The position numbers and the translations under genes are program-made. Below, one piece after another: positions 1 through 39,800 of a stretch of DNA of 64,000 nt (its first letter is position 1; the number at the start of each line of letters is the position of its first letter). The notes beneath the pieces are model-generated. The model was not told where the DNA came from, did no database searches, and worked only from the letters and a program-made list of their open reading frames with translations. Where the stretch lies: positions 7,641,001 through 7,705,000 of the forward strand of contig JALDNG010000041.1 of assembly GCA_024349245.1 (NCBI GenBank). The letters are read 5' to 3'. The DNA is from Neodontobutis hainanensis. Lineage: Eukaryota; Chordata; Actinopteri; Gobiiformes; Odontobutidae.

Positions 1-235
1 CACAAAAGACTTCAAGCTGTCATTGATTAAAGGTGGAATTACACAGTATTAAGAACTGGGGTATGTAAACTTTTGATCAGGGTCATTTTGGATGTTTCTG
101 TTGTCATGAGTTAAAAAGTGTAAACACAATTGTTTGACAATAAATGGCTTTACCCAACCACTAACTACGAGTGAAAAAAAAGTTTTTGTGTTATCTTTTA
201 TATTCAATGAAAAATAATCACAAAATACAACTGTA
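1..235 (+). mobile_element. Tc1-like transposon, 3' end (cut by the window edge)
   Basis: The first 60 bases encode the last residues of a Tc1-type transposase (CACAAAAGACTTCAAGCTGT and on). They match the copy at 15275 closely and are followed by the same terminal repeat (GTATGTAAACTTTTGATC, then ACTAACTACGAGTG). The element ends only about 150 bp from the galt stop codon and may supply part of its 3' UTR in antisense. Confidence 0.8.
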
Positions 236-380
236 AAAGTCCTTTCCATAATCACACACATCCAGTCCTGGAGCAGATTTCAATGTGAATAAAAGTAGTT
301 ATTAACTGAAAATGTATGAACCAAATACAACCACAATTCAAAAAACATTTTGTTTCTTTTTAAGTTGGTGACACTTCTTT

Positions 381-26545
<26,165 letters not shown>

Positions 26546-27122
26546 AGTGTTTATATTTTTCTATAATTTTAACGGTTTATACTAAAATACCGTAAAACTG
26601 TAAATTTTATGCTATTTCAACGACTTACAACTTACAACGACTACAACACACAGCATTTTAGGAGCTGCTTCCTGTTTTGGTCAGCATGGAAGGGGGAGGC
26701 TTTTTGAGGCAATTCAGCATTTGAAAGCAAACATAATAGAAAGCCGTGTTAAAGCCAATAGTGATAAGTTGCTAACATTTTAGTGGCAAAAAACAAAAAC
26801 TAGTTGATTAAACATAAAAATATACTGCACATTTTCAGTAACTCGTTTAAATATGTAACTATGTCCTTAAACTAATTTGAAAAAGCTTAAATGTGTCACG
26901 GGTTTCTGGCAACCCTGGTCTTGCCGCGCCCCACATTTATTTCTCAGCTTCTGATTGGCTGGTTTACTTATCTTCGCCCCCATGTGACCACAGTGCTGCT
27001 GTCTGGGACTTCTCCGCCTCCTGGGCCGGTGGCGTGCTTCTCTGTAGCGCCTTGTCTGCCTCTGTGTCCACATGTAGCCCGCCTCCCGCTTCACATTACC
27101 GTCTGTTCATTTAGTTTGTACC
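26546..27122. promoter_or_regulatory. Shared divergent promoter region of galt and sigmar1
   Basis: This 577-bp gap between the galt and sigmar1 start codons must contain both transcription starts or 5' UTRs. An inverted CCAAT box (GATTGGCT) lies at 26953-26960, and the sigmar1-proximal half is GC-richer than the flanks. The AT-rich half next to galt has no obvious TATA box. Head-to-head placement of the two genes is also found in human, which supports a long-standing bidirectional promoter. Confidence 0.55.
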
Positions 27123-29375
27123 ATGTCTGTGTTCAAAATAGTTTTAAAGCTGCTGGTGTTTACCTCTGTTGTCGGCGTAGCCGGGCTTCTGCTACAGCAC
27201 TGGATAGCAACTAAGCAGTATGTTTTCGACAAAGAGGACATAGCCAAATTAGCAAAACAGTACTCTGGTGAGTTTGTTAAATTGGGTATTTTTAGAATAA
27301 ATTTTAGCATGCATTTTTGCGTTTTTTTTCCAACATGTTCTACATTTTGGTGCCCTTTTTAATGTACTGCTTCCACGTGTGGGTTTTCAGGACAGGATCA
27401 TGAACAGGCCTTCTCCAAAGTGGTGGTGGAGCTAAGAAAGAGGTAAAAAAAAAAAACAGATTCTGTTCTCTCAGGGCTGTGACGTGCATGCACCAGTAAC
27501 TAAAGTAAAATTAAATATTATTTTATTTTGTATACATTTAAGTACAGTATATATTGTTAGAGATTTGTCTGTTAATTTATGATCCCCTTTGCCGTGACCT
27601 AAGACCACACATTGGGAACAAGTGTTGTTTTAATGTTGGCTTTATTTATTGGTTGAATTTTTGGTCTTTATTTTTTTATTTTTATTTATTTTTTTAAGTT
27701 AAGTCATAGTGCATCTTGGGAGGTAAATTATAGCCAGAATTAAGACATTGTGGTATCTATTTAAAATACCTAAGTTGAGTCTGTATCTTTTTTTAATTTC
27801 AGCTTATTTTTTTATTATTATTTTTTTAATCAGGACAAGGTAAACAAGGAGCTATTTAAATAATTACAAAACAAATGAGTTTAACCTCATTCATACTGTT
27901 AAGCTTTAAAACCTGTCCTGACTACTTCCAAACTCCTATTGTGTACTATAAATGAGAATGTTCACATGATGATTAGTTAAAAAAAAAGTGATAAATGGCG
28001 CAGTGGCTCAGTAGAGTGGTCGTCCTTCAACCAGAAGGAAGGCGATTCGATTCCCAGTCTCCAGTCTCCGCACAGTTCATACTGTCGTTGAGTCCTTGGA
28101 CAAGACACTTAACCCACATTGTCTCCAGTGGCTGTAACACTGGTAATTAGAATGTCAATGTAAGTCGCTTTGGATAAAAGTGTCTGCTAAATGAATAAAT
28201 GTAAATGTACATAAATAATGGAAGAGTGCTGTGCTTTGCCACCAGATACCCAGGCCACATCCTTCCAGACGAGGATCTGCAGTGGGTCTTTGTCAACGCT
28301 GGAGGCTGGATGGGTTCCATGTGCCTTTTGCATGCTTCATTGACGGAGTACCTGTTGCTGTTTGGCACTGCAGTGGACACAGGAGGGCATTCAGGTGGGA
28401 GAGCAAGAAAGATCTAGAAGTCTTTTTATTTATATATAAATTCTTTTAACATACAACATTAACGTATGGTCTATTCTGCGCTGCCATCAGGTCGTTACTG
28501 GGCTGAAATTTCGGACACTGTCATCTCTGGTACATTCAGACAGTGGAAGGAGGGCACCACCAAGAGTGAGATCTACTACCCGGGTAATCTGTTGTTTTTA
28601 GTTTGGCTTTTTCAACAAATTTTAACCTGTAGTGACATTTGCAGCTGAATAAAGTTTCCTTGATCAAGTGATTCAATTCAACTTTATTAAAAAGCTGATT
28701 GATTTGTAGAGTCTTATTGCAGTGAGGACAAATGAGTTCTTGTGGCATTCTGTCCTGCAGCTCACTGATCTCAGACGTCCACTGGCTGCTCTGTTTTTCT
28801 TTTTTCTTTCTTTATTTGTTTTGTTTTGTTTTTTTAAGTCCTTTTAATTCATGCAGTATTTTATGTCAAGATTATGTTTCCCAGAGGAACCTAGAAATAT
28901 TTGTTTGGAGCCTGTTCCATGTCAAGTCTGTGTTGCTTGTAGAATGTAAGACTACTCGTGCAGACTCGCTGTGAAGAGGTTTAATAAGCCATTCGCACTT
29001 GACATCGATTGATTATAGAGGGCCTTTTAATATGGCAGACCCACTGAATGTGTTGATTGACTGAAAGGCCCATATGATGATCTTTCTGTTATTGCAGTGA
29101 AAAGAGGCTGTATGAGACATGTGTTGTTGTAAACTGTTTCCTCAGGTGACTTCATTGTGCATGGTGTGGGCGAGGCCACGTCAGTCCAGTGGAGCGCTGG
29201 AACATGGATGGTGGAGTATGGCCGAGGGTTCATCCCATCCACGCTGGGATTCGCTTTGGCAGATACTCTGTTCAGCACTCAGGACTTTGTCACTATGTTC
29301 TACACTGTACGCGTCTATGTCAAGGCTCTGATGCTCGAAGCTTCTACTGCGCTCACAGAGGCTGGGGTTTTCTGA
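27123..29375 (+). CDS. sigmar1: Sigma non-opioid intracellular receptor 1, 5 exons
   Basis: ER membrane chaperone of the ERG2-like (sterol isomerase fold) family, found at ER-mitochondria contacts. Exons: 27123-27267, 27391-27442, 28246-28394, 28491-28583 and 29146-29375, totalling 669 nt or 222 aa (human 223 aa), all junctions GT/AG and in phase. An N-terminal hydrophobic segment at residues about 5-26 is the single transmembrane helix. The ligand-binding cupin-like barrel follows, with the landmarks GHILPDEDLQWVFVNAGGWM, HASLTEYLLLFGTA, YWAEISDTVISGTF, TWMVEYGRGFIPSTLGFALA and STQDFVTMFYT. The conserved acidic residues of the family are present (Asp in EISDT, Glu in MVEYG). The start ATG opens the hydrophobic segment directly and matches the family length. 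Intron 2 contains a complete SINE. Polyadenylation hexamers AATAAA lie at 29763 and 30354. The gene is head-to-head with galt. Confidence 0.97.
27997..28207 (+). mobile_element. tRNA-derived SINE, near complete
   Basis: Begins GGCGCAGTGGCTCAGTAG (A box), then GCGATTCGATTCCC (B box), a body with CATACTGTCGTTGAGTCC, and the tail GTCGCTTTGGATAAAAGTGT then CTGCTAAATGAATAAATG. It lies in sigmar1 intron 2, 40 bp before exon 3, on the sense strand. Same family as 17670-17875. Confidence 0.85.
28584..29145. other. sigmar1 intron 4
   Basis: T-rich intron with no recognised element. Confidence 0.5.
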
Positions 29376-30837
29376 GTTATGACCCAGGCTTGGAAACGCG
29401 GTTAATAATTCAAATGCACATATTGTTTGAAGGGTAAACGCTGCCAAAATCAAAGCTTGTGCCAAGTGATTTACAGAAGACGGTAGACAATCGAATTACA
29501 GTGCAGTTTATTCCATCCCTCAGCCTAAATAAGTGTTTAAAGAAACTAGTTGTAAATGGATTTTTAAAAGACAGCTTCCAACTTAATCAACAAGGCAAAC
29601 CACCCGAGCTATTAGGTTATTACAGAATTTGTATACAACATGCATTCCAGTGAAAGCTGCCTGAAATGAAATTATTCATTGCATGTACAGTAAAACAGAA
29701 AATATTTTGTCAAACTTAAATTGTTTTGTAAAATGCTGAACCTGCCACATTTTAAATAGAGTAATAAAGAATTTATTTTATATTTTGCCAAATACTAAAC
29801 CTTTATAACACTTTCTTTGCCTAGACCTGGAGTTTTATGACATTAATTTTCACTAACAAAACAGAGTTGTACGTTTTGTGAGTGCTATTCTGTGAAATCA
29901 GAACTTAACCTAAAACTGCATGTACAATACCGTTTTAGATATTTTATAATCAACAGGTAAATGGACTGTGATCTGTTGAAAAACTGTAGCTGGAGTTACA
30001 TCTGCTACAGTGTTAATGTCTATAATTTGCACTAGTCCATAAGGACCAATCAACACAGCGTCCACAGCCGTAAACACTACATTTTTCTGAATTATGAACA
30101 TAGAATGATTTTTATATGTATAATTGTCTTCATTGCTGCTCAACCTGTCATGTCCAGGTCTAATTTTGTTGCCTTATTTTCACGAGTGATGCGTGAAATG
30201 TATCGGGAAGTATATGGCTGCTAATGTGATGTAATATTGGAGGGAAATCATTCATAAAACCAAAATGGATCAAGTAGCAACACATACTGAATTTCAAGTT
30301 GTCACATTAAAAAAACAATGTACCTTGATTATGAATCGGCAAATGTACAATGAAATAAATGTCTTTGAAAGTAAGTTGACAATGTTTCATTTTATTAGTT
30401 TTTTTTATGAATAACTAATTAAGACAGAACAGTTTTACATGTTGTATTGACATCTGTTTAAAACCTAGTCATTCTAATCTAATCAGCTGCACTTTTGTCT
30501 TAAAATATTGTGAATAATTGGAAGGCTATACAATATATTTTTATGTCAATGTCTAGATGACGCAGAAAACCCTTGTATATTAAAAATGGTTATGCTAGAT
30601 TGCTGGTTAGTACCAAATAAAATGCAGTCTGAAGTCAACGCCTGCGTCTTGCGAAGCTTTACTACCGACTAGCGGACATGCTCGGTACTGCATGTGATTG
30701 ATTCGGGCATGAGTTGGTTATTTACAATCTATGGCTGGGACGTTACATGTCTGAGAGCAACAAGTAGCTTCGGAAGTACATGAGAAACGGCTAATAAAAC
30801 TTACTGAAAACGGAGTGTCTCTCTCAAGAGTATAACC
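29376..30837. other. sigmar1 3' UTR and katnal2 upstream region
   Basis: The first kilobase is sigmar1 3' UTR up to the AATAAA at 30354. The last few hundred bases, with somewhat higher CpG content around 30640-30720 (GCCTGCGTCTTGCGAAGC), are likely the katnal2 promoter and 5' UTR. No TATA box was found. Confidence 0.5.
30354..30359 (+). terminator. Likely distal polyadenylation signal of sigmar1
   Basis: AATAAA followed by T-rich sequence about 980 bp after the sigmar1 stop. A more proximal AATAAA sits at 29763-29768, so two 3' UTR lengths are possible. Confidence 0.5.
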
Positions 30838-33800
30838 ATGATGGACTTAAACTATCAGTCAATGAGAATAGCGCATCAAGCCAGGGAAGCTGTAAGTACA
30901 AATTACTTTTTGGGATGTTTAGGTCATTTTTCTGCAAAAACAATGAAGCGTGTGGTTTAATCTAGCAATTGCTTAGGAGTGTAAGTTAAAGTTATGTTCA
31001 GAATTTAAAAAAAAAAATGTAAGGAAATGTGTTTTCTGGACTTAACAGGCAGAACATAACACTATGGGCTGTGAATATAGCAAGTTATCAAGTAGCATTT
31101 AGCTAGCTAATTATGAAGTCAGCATGCACGGCGTTTCTTGTTGCCTAGATACCGCTGCACGCTCACGTGGAAGGCTGTTTTACCGCCATCTACTGGAACA
31201 TTCTAATACCAACAAGAGACAAAGTGTGGTGTTGTGGTTTCAATTTGCTCGTAATTCAGACATAAAACCGCACTCATTTCAAGAATATGACAAAGGCTAT
31301 TGGGCAGAATGGTCAATTTATATATTAATAAAAGGTATATTTCAATATTAATTATTATTAAACCGTTTTTATGTGTTTGAAGCTGGCCTCTTGTACATTA
31401 CTTCATGTCCCAACTGTTTAAGCTTACAGAGTGGGCTGGTTATCTCTTTAGTCCCCAAAATGATGTAACGTAAGAGGAATAAATAACCAATTTTTTAACC
31501 TGCCTTTGTGACTTAAGCAGTTTAAACTTACATAATTTAGACCCGTTACATTACAATACAGTAGTCATATATAAATTTTTTTTGGTTTATTTAATTTTGG
31601 TCATTGAAACAAACAAAAACATCAAAACAGAAAAACATTTACAGGGGTAAAATCACATGATCTGTTCAACTAAGGATTTGACCAGAGGTGGCTAGCATCA
31701 TGATGAGATCATTTAGGCCCAAATATATATTTTTGGTCAAAAATTGACTTGGTGAGTGATATTAAGAATGATATAATTTGTCACCTATAGGAGGAGCAGA
31801 GGACCAAGACGAGGCGGAAGAGCCTTCTGATTCTCATCTATCATCACCTCATGGCACAAGGGTAAGATTTCTGGGACTGTGGGTTATATAGACCATATTG
31901 TTAAAACCAAGAAGAAAGTTTTTGTTGGGGTTTGAATAGGACAACTGATTATACTGCTGAAGCAATATCATTCACAAAATTTGTGGGGAACATACTGTAT
32001 CTTAAGTGTATGGCAGAACAATAAAAAAAAATCCACCTGTTTGATAAGACGTACTGAAGAGCTGTGTATGATTGTGTGTGTATCCATTCTCCAGCTACAC
32101 AGAAGCAGCCATAGCCTTGGACCAGGAGACCAACGGAGGCATGAGGAAGCACGAGGTTTGTGACAACATTGATCTAGAGATGGTGCTGCTGGAGTACGAG
32201 AGCTCTCACTATGTCAAGTTCCAGAAATATCCCAAACTCACCAAGAAGACGACAGAACCAGGTTTGAGATAATCTTCCAGTGTGAGATTAATTACAGCTA
32301 TAAAATAAGCTTTAAAATGTGAAAAAATACATATTTTGCCTAAAGGTGAGAACAGCCCTGGAAGAGCTGCTGGAATAAAAAGGTAGAAAAGAATTTGTTC
32401 ATTAAAAATATATTTTTTTAATATCATTTACATAAAAACTTGGATTTGTCATTGACGTAAGTAAGTAAGTATTTTACTTTACACTGTTCCTTAGGAGCTC
32501 CTGTTCAGCCTCTAAGCCTCTTCCTAAAATCAACTCATCTCCAAGTCTGAATTCTGGGAGCAGTAGCAAGAAGACAGCAGCCAATACGCAACTCAATGTA
32601 AAACAACATATACCGAAACATTAGTTTAATAACTAGTGTTTTATAGAGATTAAAGGTTGATTTATTTCTCAGGAAAATGGCTTAGATTCATCAGACTTTG
32701 GTCTCAATATTTCATCAGTCGCACAGGGTCCAAGTGGTGATGTGACAAATAAAAAGGTAGAGTTTTTAGTTTTATTGTCTTAAAGCTTGTTTGTACACAA
32801 TACCTCTTTATTTCTTCATTTTCCAAATACATCTTGTGTTGTTTTCTTAGGGCAAGCTTCCCGAAGGCCGAGGTTCAGTAGATGCTAACAGAGGAGTCAG
32901 TGACACGGATCATATGGTAATCAGACTGAAGTGGAAATTATTTTAAAGAGTGTTGTTTTTGTATATTATATACAACTATGTTGTGTTGCAGGAACGTTTG
33001 CTAAAGCCTCTCAGTGGATTTTCTGGAATGAGTGGTGAAATGAAAGAACTGGCTTCTATTATAAGCAGGGTAATTATATACCACTACATAACTACACACA
33101 CATAAAAGTCTACAATATATTGCCAAAAGTATTTACTCAGCTTTCCAAATCATTTAATTCAGGTGTTCCCATCACTTCCATAGCCACAAATGTATAAAAC
33201 CATGATAGGATGGCATTTGTCACAAGTCCAGTCGTGAAATTCTCACTTCTAAATAATCCATTATCAACTGTTAGTGGTACTCTATCAAAGTTGAAGTGAT
33301 TGGGAACAACAGCAGCTCAGCCACAAAGTGGTAGGAAACGTAAATTCACAGAGCTGCCCCTTGATTCTGGTGAAAGGAATTGTTAATGCTTCAGTATACC
33401 AAGACATTTTGGACAATTTCACACTCCAACTTTGTGGGAACGGTTTGGAGATGGCCCCTTCCTGTTCCAACATGCATCAGTGCACAAAGCAAAGGTCATA
33501 AAGACATGGATGAGTGATAGTAATGTGATAGAACCTGGCCTGTACAGAGTCTTGACCTCAACCCAATAAAACACCTTTGCGATAAATTAGAGCGGAGACT
33601 TCGAGCCAGTCTCATCAGGGTCTGACTTCAAAAGTGAACTTCTGGACGAATAGTCAACATTCCGCCCTGCGACTAACTGGCCACTGTCCAGGGTGTACCC
33701 CGCCTCAGGCCCTAAGCTGCTGGGATAGGCTCCAGTCACCCGCAACCCCTAACGGGACAAAGCGGTAGAAAATTAATGAATGAATGAATAGTCAACATTC

Positions 33801-36800
33801 CCATTAACACACTTCTAATCCTTGTGGAAAACCTTTCTAGAAGAGTTTAAACTGTTAAAGCTGCAAAGGGTGGGCCGACTTTAGATTAAATCTTATGGTT
33901 TAAGAATGATATGTCACTTATGTTCATGTGTGCATAGACAGGCAAGCAAATACTTTTGGCAAAATAGTATATTAGTAGTGTCCTGACCTTAAATAATTTA
34001 TTTAATAATAAGCAGTTTCTAGGAGATTTACTAGATCTTTAATATAAGAATAATTGGTTAATTGACTACATTTGCTTTATTTTCTATGTACAAGTATGTA
34101 AAACTAACACTCTGACCCAAAATAAAATATAAAGTAGATTTTAATTATTTACATTAGTGTCTCTCCTTATATACGATACTCTTATAAATATTTTTGTCTA
34201 CTCAACTCTGCTTTTATCTTATTTGTATTGAACATACAAAATATGTAGACTGTATCCTGTAATAGTAAATGTGGGCACTAGGGAGCAGTGCAGTGCTTTG
34301 CTGAGAATAAATTGATCTTTTGTATTAATGAAGGCCCAGGTTCTATCCATTTCCATTTTTTTTCTAAAGGACACCTATTTATGAAGCCTCATAACACCTC
34401 TCTGTGCTCTGTCCCACTCCCCTTACTCTGTTTGTGTGTATGCGTGCTTTCCCAAAAGGACATCTATTTGCACAACCCCAATGTGCGCTGGGAGGACATC
34501 ATCGGGCTGGAGGACGCCAAGCGATTAGTCAAAGAGGCCGTCGTCTATCCCATTAAGGTACGGCCGCGGCTAAAGCACGCTGGTATTTCAACACCGGTCG
34601 CCCGTCTTCGATTCTGAATACATCTCCTTTAAAGGGCCTAAAGAGTGTGAGGCCAGTGGGGTCAGGCCAGTCCTTTAGGCTGACATTAAATCCATATCTG
34701 AGATGATATGGTAACACACGTACACAGATGGATAGATTGGCGAGAGAGTGGGAGCACATAGACATACATATGTACACGGCCGCACAAAATGACACCTTGA
34801 CTTTATATGTACAGACAGCTGCACTTTTTCCCACATACAGAAACGCCACACAAATCAGAAACGGCACGCGCTAACACATAATATGAGACCACGCATATAC
34901 TGAAAATACATGTCTCCATCAACCCAGACCTTTTCATGGATATTATGACGACGACAAATCAAGCCTGTCTGCATCCTCTTGACATTTACAGACCGAGATG
35001 AGGACAGATGTGTCAATCTTTTTTCTCCGCTGCCCTGTTTTATTGAATAACACCTTTTCCACATTGCCCAAATTCTGTCTCCATTATTATTCATTCCAGC
35101 AGCTTGAAGGTCAGTCCGGTGCCTGTTTATCGCCTGAAATCCGTATCAATTTGTGGGAAGTGATATCTGCAGCACTGATCTAGCTTCAAGGCAGTTTAAT
35201 CAGTGCTTTACCTCCTTATTGGCATTCATAAAATTAAAAACATGCCCAGTTGCTTGAGGTTGGTATAAGTTACTTTATTGCAAGCTAAGTTGGTTTACTT
35301 TATCTTGTTTAACTATTCTTATGCGCCTACCCTGTCTTATGTACCTTTCAATCAGACATGGAACAATACCCAGTTTTAAGGTAATTTTAAGATGACAAAA
35401 ATGAAGATATGAAAACCACTAATAGTGTGACATTCCATTCTTGTAATGGGAGCTGATGAGAAAAGGCCAGAAATTACATGGTGTCAAGTTATTTAATCAA
35501 ATTAGGGGTTTGGGATTACTTTAGTTGAAAGTCTTGTTTGGGGAAGGTCTTTGTGAGACTATTCAGGTAGAGACTGACATTCCAAAAATAGGCCAGTAAC
35601 ACCAAGCACTGCCTTAAGAGAGATTTATTTAGATAAAGTGCAGCTTATTTGATCTGTAACACCAACATGATTGGGATGATTCTTGTAAGATAATTATCAC
35701 ATTGTTACAAGATGATATTACATTTTTAAATATATTACCAGATACAATTGTATCACATTATTACCTTGAAGCTTACTTGTATCTTATTTGTGTCACTATT
35801 GTAAAACACTTTTGTGACCTCAGTTTTGGTTGGAGAGAAATCTCTGGAACTGCCCTGAAATGGTTTCAGTCCTATCTTGAAGACAGGAAGTACTTTGTTT
35901 CGGACCGAATGGCCCTGACATGTGGGGTTCCACAGAGGTCTACTTGGGACCCCAATTATTCTCTCTTTACATGCTCTCTTTAGGCCAGTTCATACATAGC
36001 TGTCACTCACAGCAGGTGAAAATATTTTTTTGGTTAATCGATTAATAATCGGATAGTAAAGCACGTGTAAATTCATGAGGACCTGGTGGACTAACAAAAA
36101 CAAGTGGCCAAAAACCTGAGGTGTTTTATTGTTCTTGCTTAAAACTGATATTACAAAAAATACAAGAAAAATCACCCGACAAAGCCACAAGTGAGCCACA
36201 GGACTGGTGAATAGAGCATACACTATAAACACATAAAGAATTATTTTTATCATCTTTTACTGTTTCTGGGGATTTACTGTCTTTGTAATAAAACCCTCTT
36301 CTCTATTCCAATAGCCCAAATAGCGATTAATCGATTATTAAATTAGTTAATGATTATTATAATAATTGATTATTTAAATAATTCATTATTTCGATTAGGT
36401 GTTGCAGCCCTAGTGTGGCTGAAAAATAATTTTCTCCAACTGAACAGATTTGAACAGAAGGAACTTATCATCTTTGGAACAACACAAACAAAGAAAGTGT
36501 TTCCGCAGTCACATCAGCATTTTATCACCTTTCCAAACCTTTCCAAAGTCAAAGGGATAATGTCTCAACCAGACTTAGAGAAACTTATTCATGCTTTTAT
36601 CTGCAGCAGGTTAGATTACTGTAACGGCCTGCTCACTGGTCTCTCAAAACGAGGGTTAAGACAGCTGCAGCTCATTCAGAACGCTGCTGCTCGGGTTCTA
36701 ACTAACACCAGGAAGTACAACCACATCCAGTTTTAAAATCTCTGCACTGGCTTCCTGTTCCTCAGAGAATAGACTTTAAAACAGCACTGCTGGTTTACAA

Positions 36801-39800
36801 GTCTCTTAATGGTGTAGCACCAGAACATATTTCTGACATGCTAGTTCTTTATGAGCCTCCTCGGACTCTGAGAACATCTGGGACAGGCTTCTGCTCGAGC
36901 CCAGAGTTAGAACTAAACAGGGTGAAGCAGCGTTTAAGTTTCATGCAGCAAAAACCTGGAGCAGCTTCAACTTTAACAATGTTCATGGGGAGGTTATAAA
37001 TCTTCCTCTTTAGGAACCTACCCACCAACAGTTTTACTGGCACAATTTGTGATTTTATGACACAAAACGATTTTGTCACTAATAGTTAGTGGTTGGGTGA
37101 ACTCATTAATTTTCAAACAATTGTGTTTGTTTTAAATCATAATGACAACAGAAACTACTCAAATGACCCTGATCAAAAGTTTACATATCCCGGTAACATG
37201 CACAAGTTGATACAAACTGTTTGCCTGTAATCAGTGTGTGTGTGAAAGGTCAGTGAGTTTCCGGGCTCCTGACAGACCCAAGTGCTGCATTGATATTTCT
37301 GTATTCTGAGTCATGGGAAAAACAAATGAATTGTCAAAGAACCTGTGGGAAAAGGTAATTGAACTGTATAAAACAGGAAAGGGATATAAAAAATTAAGCC
37401 AAAACTGCTAAGAAAATTGTTTGCAATACACAGTAGAGAAAGAACTGGGGTACTTTTGATCAGGGTCATTTGGGTAGTTTCTGTTGTCATTATAAGTTAA
37501 AAAGAGTAAACACAATAGTTTGACAATAAATGGCTTCATTCTAAGCCACTAACTATGAGTGAAAGAAAGGTTTTTGTGTCATCATTCATATTCTATGAAA
37601 AAGTGCTCAAAGTGAAACAAAGCCTTCTATAACTACTCATCAAACATCAGAAGGTTATTTTACACTTAACATTCAGTTTTATCTTTCTCTACAGTACCCT
37701 CAGCTGTTTACAGGGATCCTGTCACCGTGGAAGGGTTTACTTCTTTATGGTCCTCCAGGTAATATTTTAGCACTTCCCACAGAGAAAGACCATTACATTT
37801 TGTCAGTATTGTATTGTAAAATACTCAAACAGGTACCGGTAAGACGATGCTGGCCAAGGCCGTGGCTACAGAGTGCAAGACCACCTTTTTCAACATCTCA
37901 GCCTCCAGCATTGTCAGCAAGTGGAGAGGGGACTCAGAAAAACTAGTCAGGGTAAAGTATTGTTTAACAGGAATTATAGTTCATAAGTGTCTTTGGAGAT
38001 AATGTTCAAGAATGTGTTTCTACAGGTGCTTTTTGAGCTGGCCCGGTACCATGCACCGTCCACTATCTTTCTGGATGAGCTGGAGTCAGTGATGGGTCAA
38101 AGAGGGTCCACCATGGGGTAAATCAAAACCTAGAGAGTAGATGAGGTTATTCTTTATTATAGAACTCTACAAAAGCAAAGTCTGCAGATTTAGTCAAAAT
38201 AAAATGAAAAATACAGGCTTTGTATCATTTGTTAATTTGGTGACAAAGTTTCATTGCTCATTGAAGTCTAATTTCAGTCAACTCTGGGAAATCAATTTGT
38301 AGTAACTATATAATTTTGTTGAATTTTCCCTTTGGGATTAATAAAGTTGGATTGATGATTGAGCTAATGTTGTGTTCACATCACGTGGTTTAAGAACTTT
38401 TTCTGACTTTGTTCTGTTATTTGCTTTTATCCCCAAAAGTTTAGCGTTTAACAGCAAAGTCAGAGTCAGTGTTAGCTTTTTTCCCAATTTTAACTTTTCA
38501 ATTGTGCAATTTGTAAACAAATTAAACAACTAAATGTTAATACTGCCAAAAAGTATCTTCTCCATTTTAGGGGTCAAAGGTCATGGTCATAAGGCAGTGG
38601 GTAAAAATGACTGATGTTTTCAGAGGAGAGCATGAGGGCAGCCGGCGGATGAAGACAGAGCTGCTTATTCAGATGGATGGACTGGCCCGATCAAATGACC
38701 TGGTGTTTGTGCTGGCTGCCTCCAATCGGCCGTGGTAGGTTCTTTAACAATTATAATGCACCCTACAGACTAATGTAGCCAAACTTAAGGACGAGGTGTG
38801 TAACTGTCTGGACTTTCTGGTGACACTTTGTTGCCAACGTCCAAATTGCAGTGCTACACCTTCTGTCCTCCTTATTGTGCATGTCAACAGCTACGGTAGC
38901 CCTGCAGGGACATGCTCTTGTCTATAAACAAACCAGGACAAACTAAAAGAAAATAAATCATTTTTGGTTTATAAAAATGCAAGAATGTGTGTTCTATTAA
39001 GAAACGTGTGCTTCCCCTCCAGCAGTGCAGTTTGTCCACTTTGGGCTGTTGTCGACACAAGTAGTAATAGAAAATCCACTGGTTTCTGTTTAGATTTAGA
39101 TGAATTCTAAACACTGACAATGGCAATATTTTTGACTATGCAACATTTTTCACAGTGCGCATTTTAATAAAATAATGTAGTCAGTGTTATGATAATTGTT
39201 AGGTTTAGATCACAAACAAGACGACGAAGACCGCACATGGTAAATTTAGAAATGGAAGACCGGTTTAATTCTTGCAAGAAGGAAACAAGACGCATGCAAC
39301 AATGGTACATGGTGATTTGATTTATAAGTTTACAGCACATGAAGTTTTTATAAGTGTACATTATGCCCGCCTCTCAGCTCCAGGGTCGTGGATGTACGCG
39401 TCCTGAGCTGACGTGTCAGTCATAGATGTGAATAAGTTTATATGTATATACCACTATGTGCACAGGACAGTCACAGGACTGTCACTTAAAGTGCAAAGTA
39501 ATGTCTTTGTCTTGTCAATAGGAGATACAGCCAAATATATAAAGTCATAAGTGTATGCATTTGAACTGGACCAGGAGTGAGAACTTTCAGCAATAAGATA
39601 CAATTTTCATGACAGTCAGTATTTTTTTTTTTCTGAAATATATTTTCAAAACTACCATTAACATCCGATTGTGGCTGATTTGTTAATTTAGGGAACTGGA
39701 CCATGCAATGCTGAGGAGATTAGAGAAGAGATTTCTGGTTGATCTTCCCTCCTCACCTGCTCGCCAAGCCATGATCTCACACTGGCTGCCCCCTGTCAGC

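Noticed and set aside
26891..27214. 107-codon plus-strand frame overlapping the sigmar1 start
   Set aside because: It is a different frame across the promoter and first exon. The sigmar1 frame is the conserved one.
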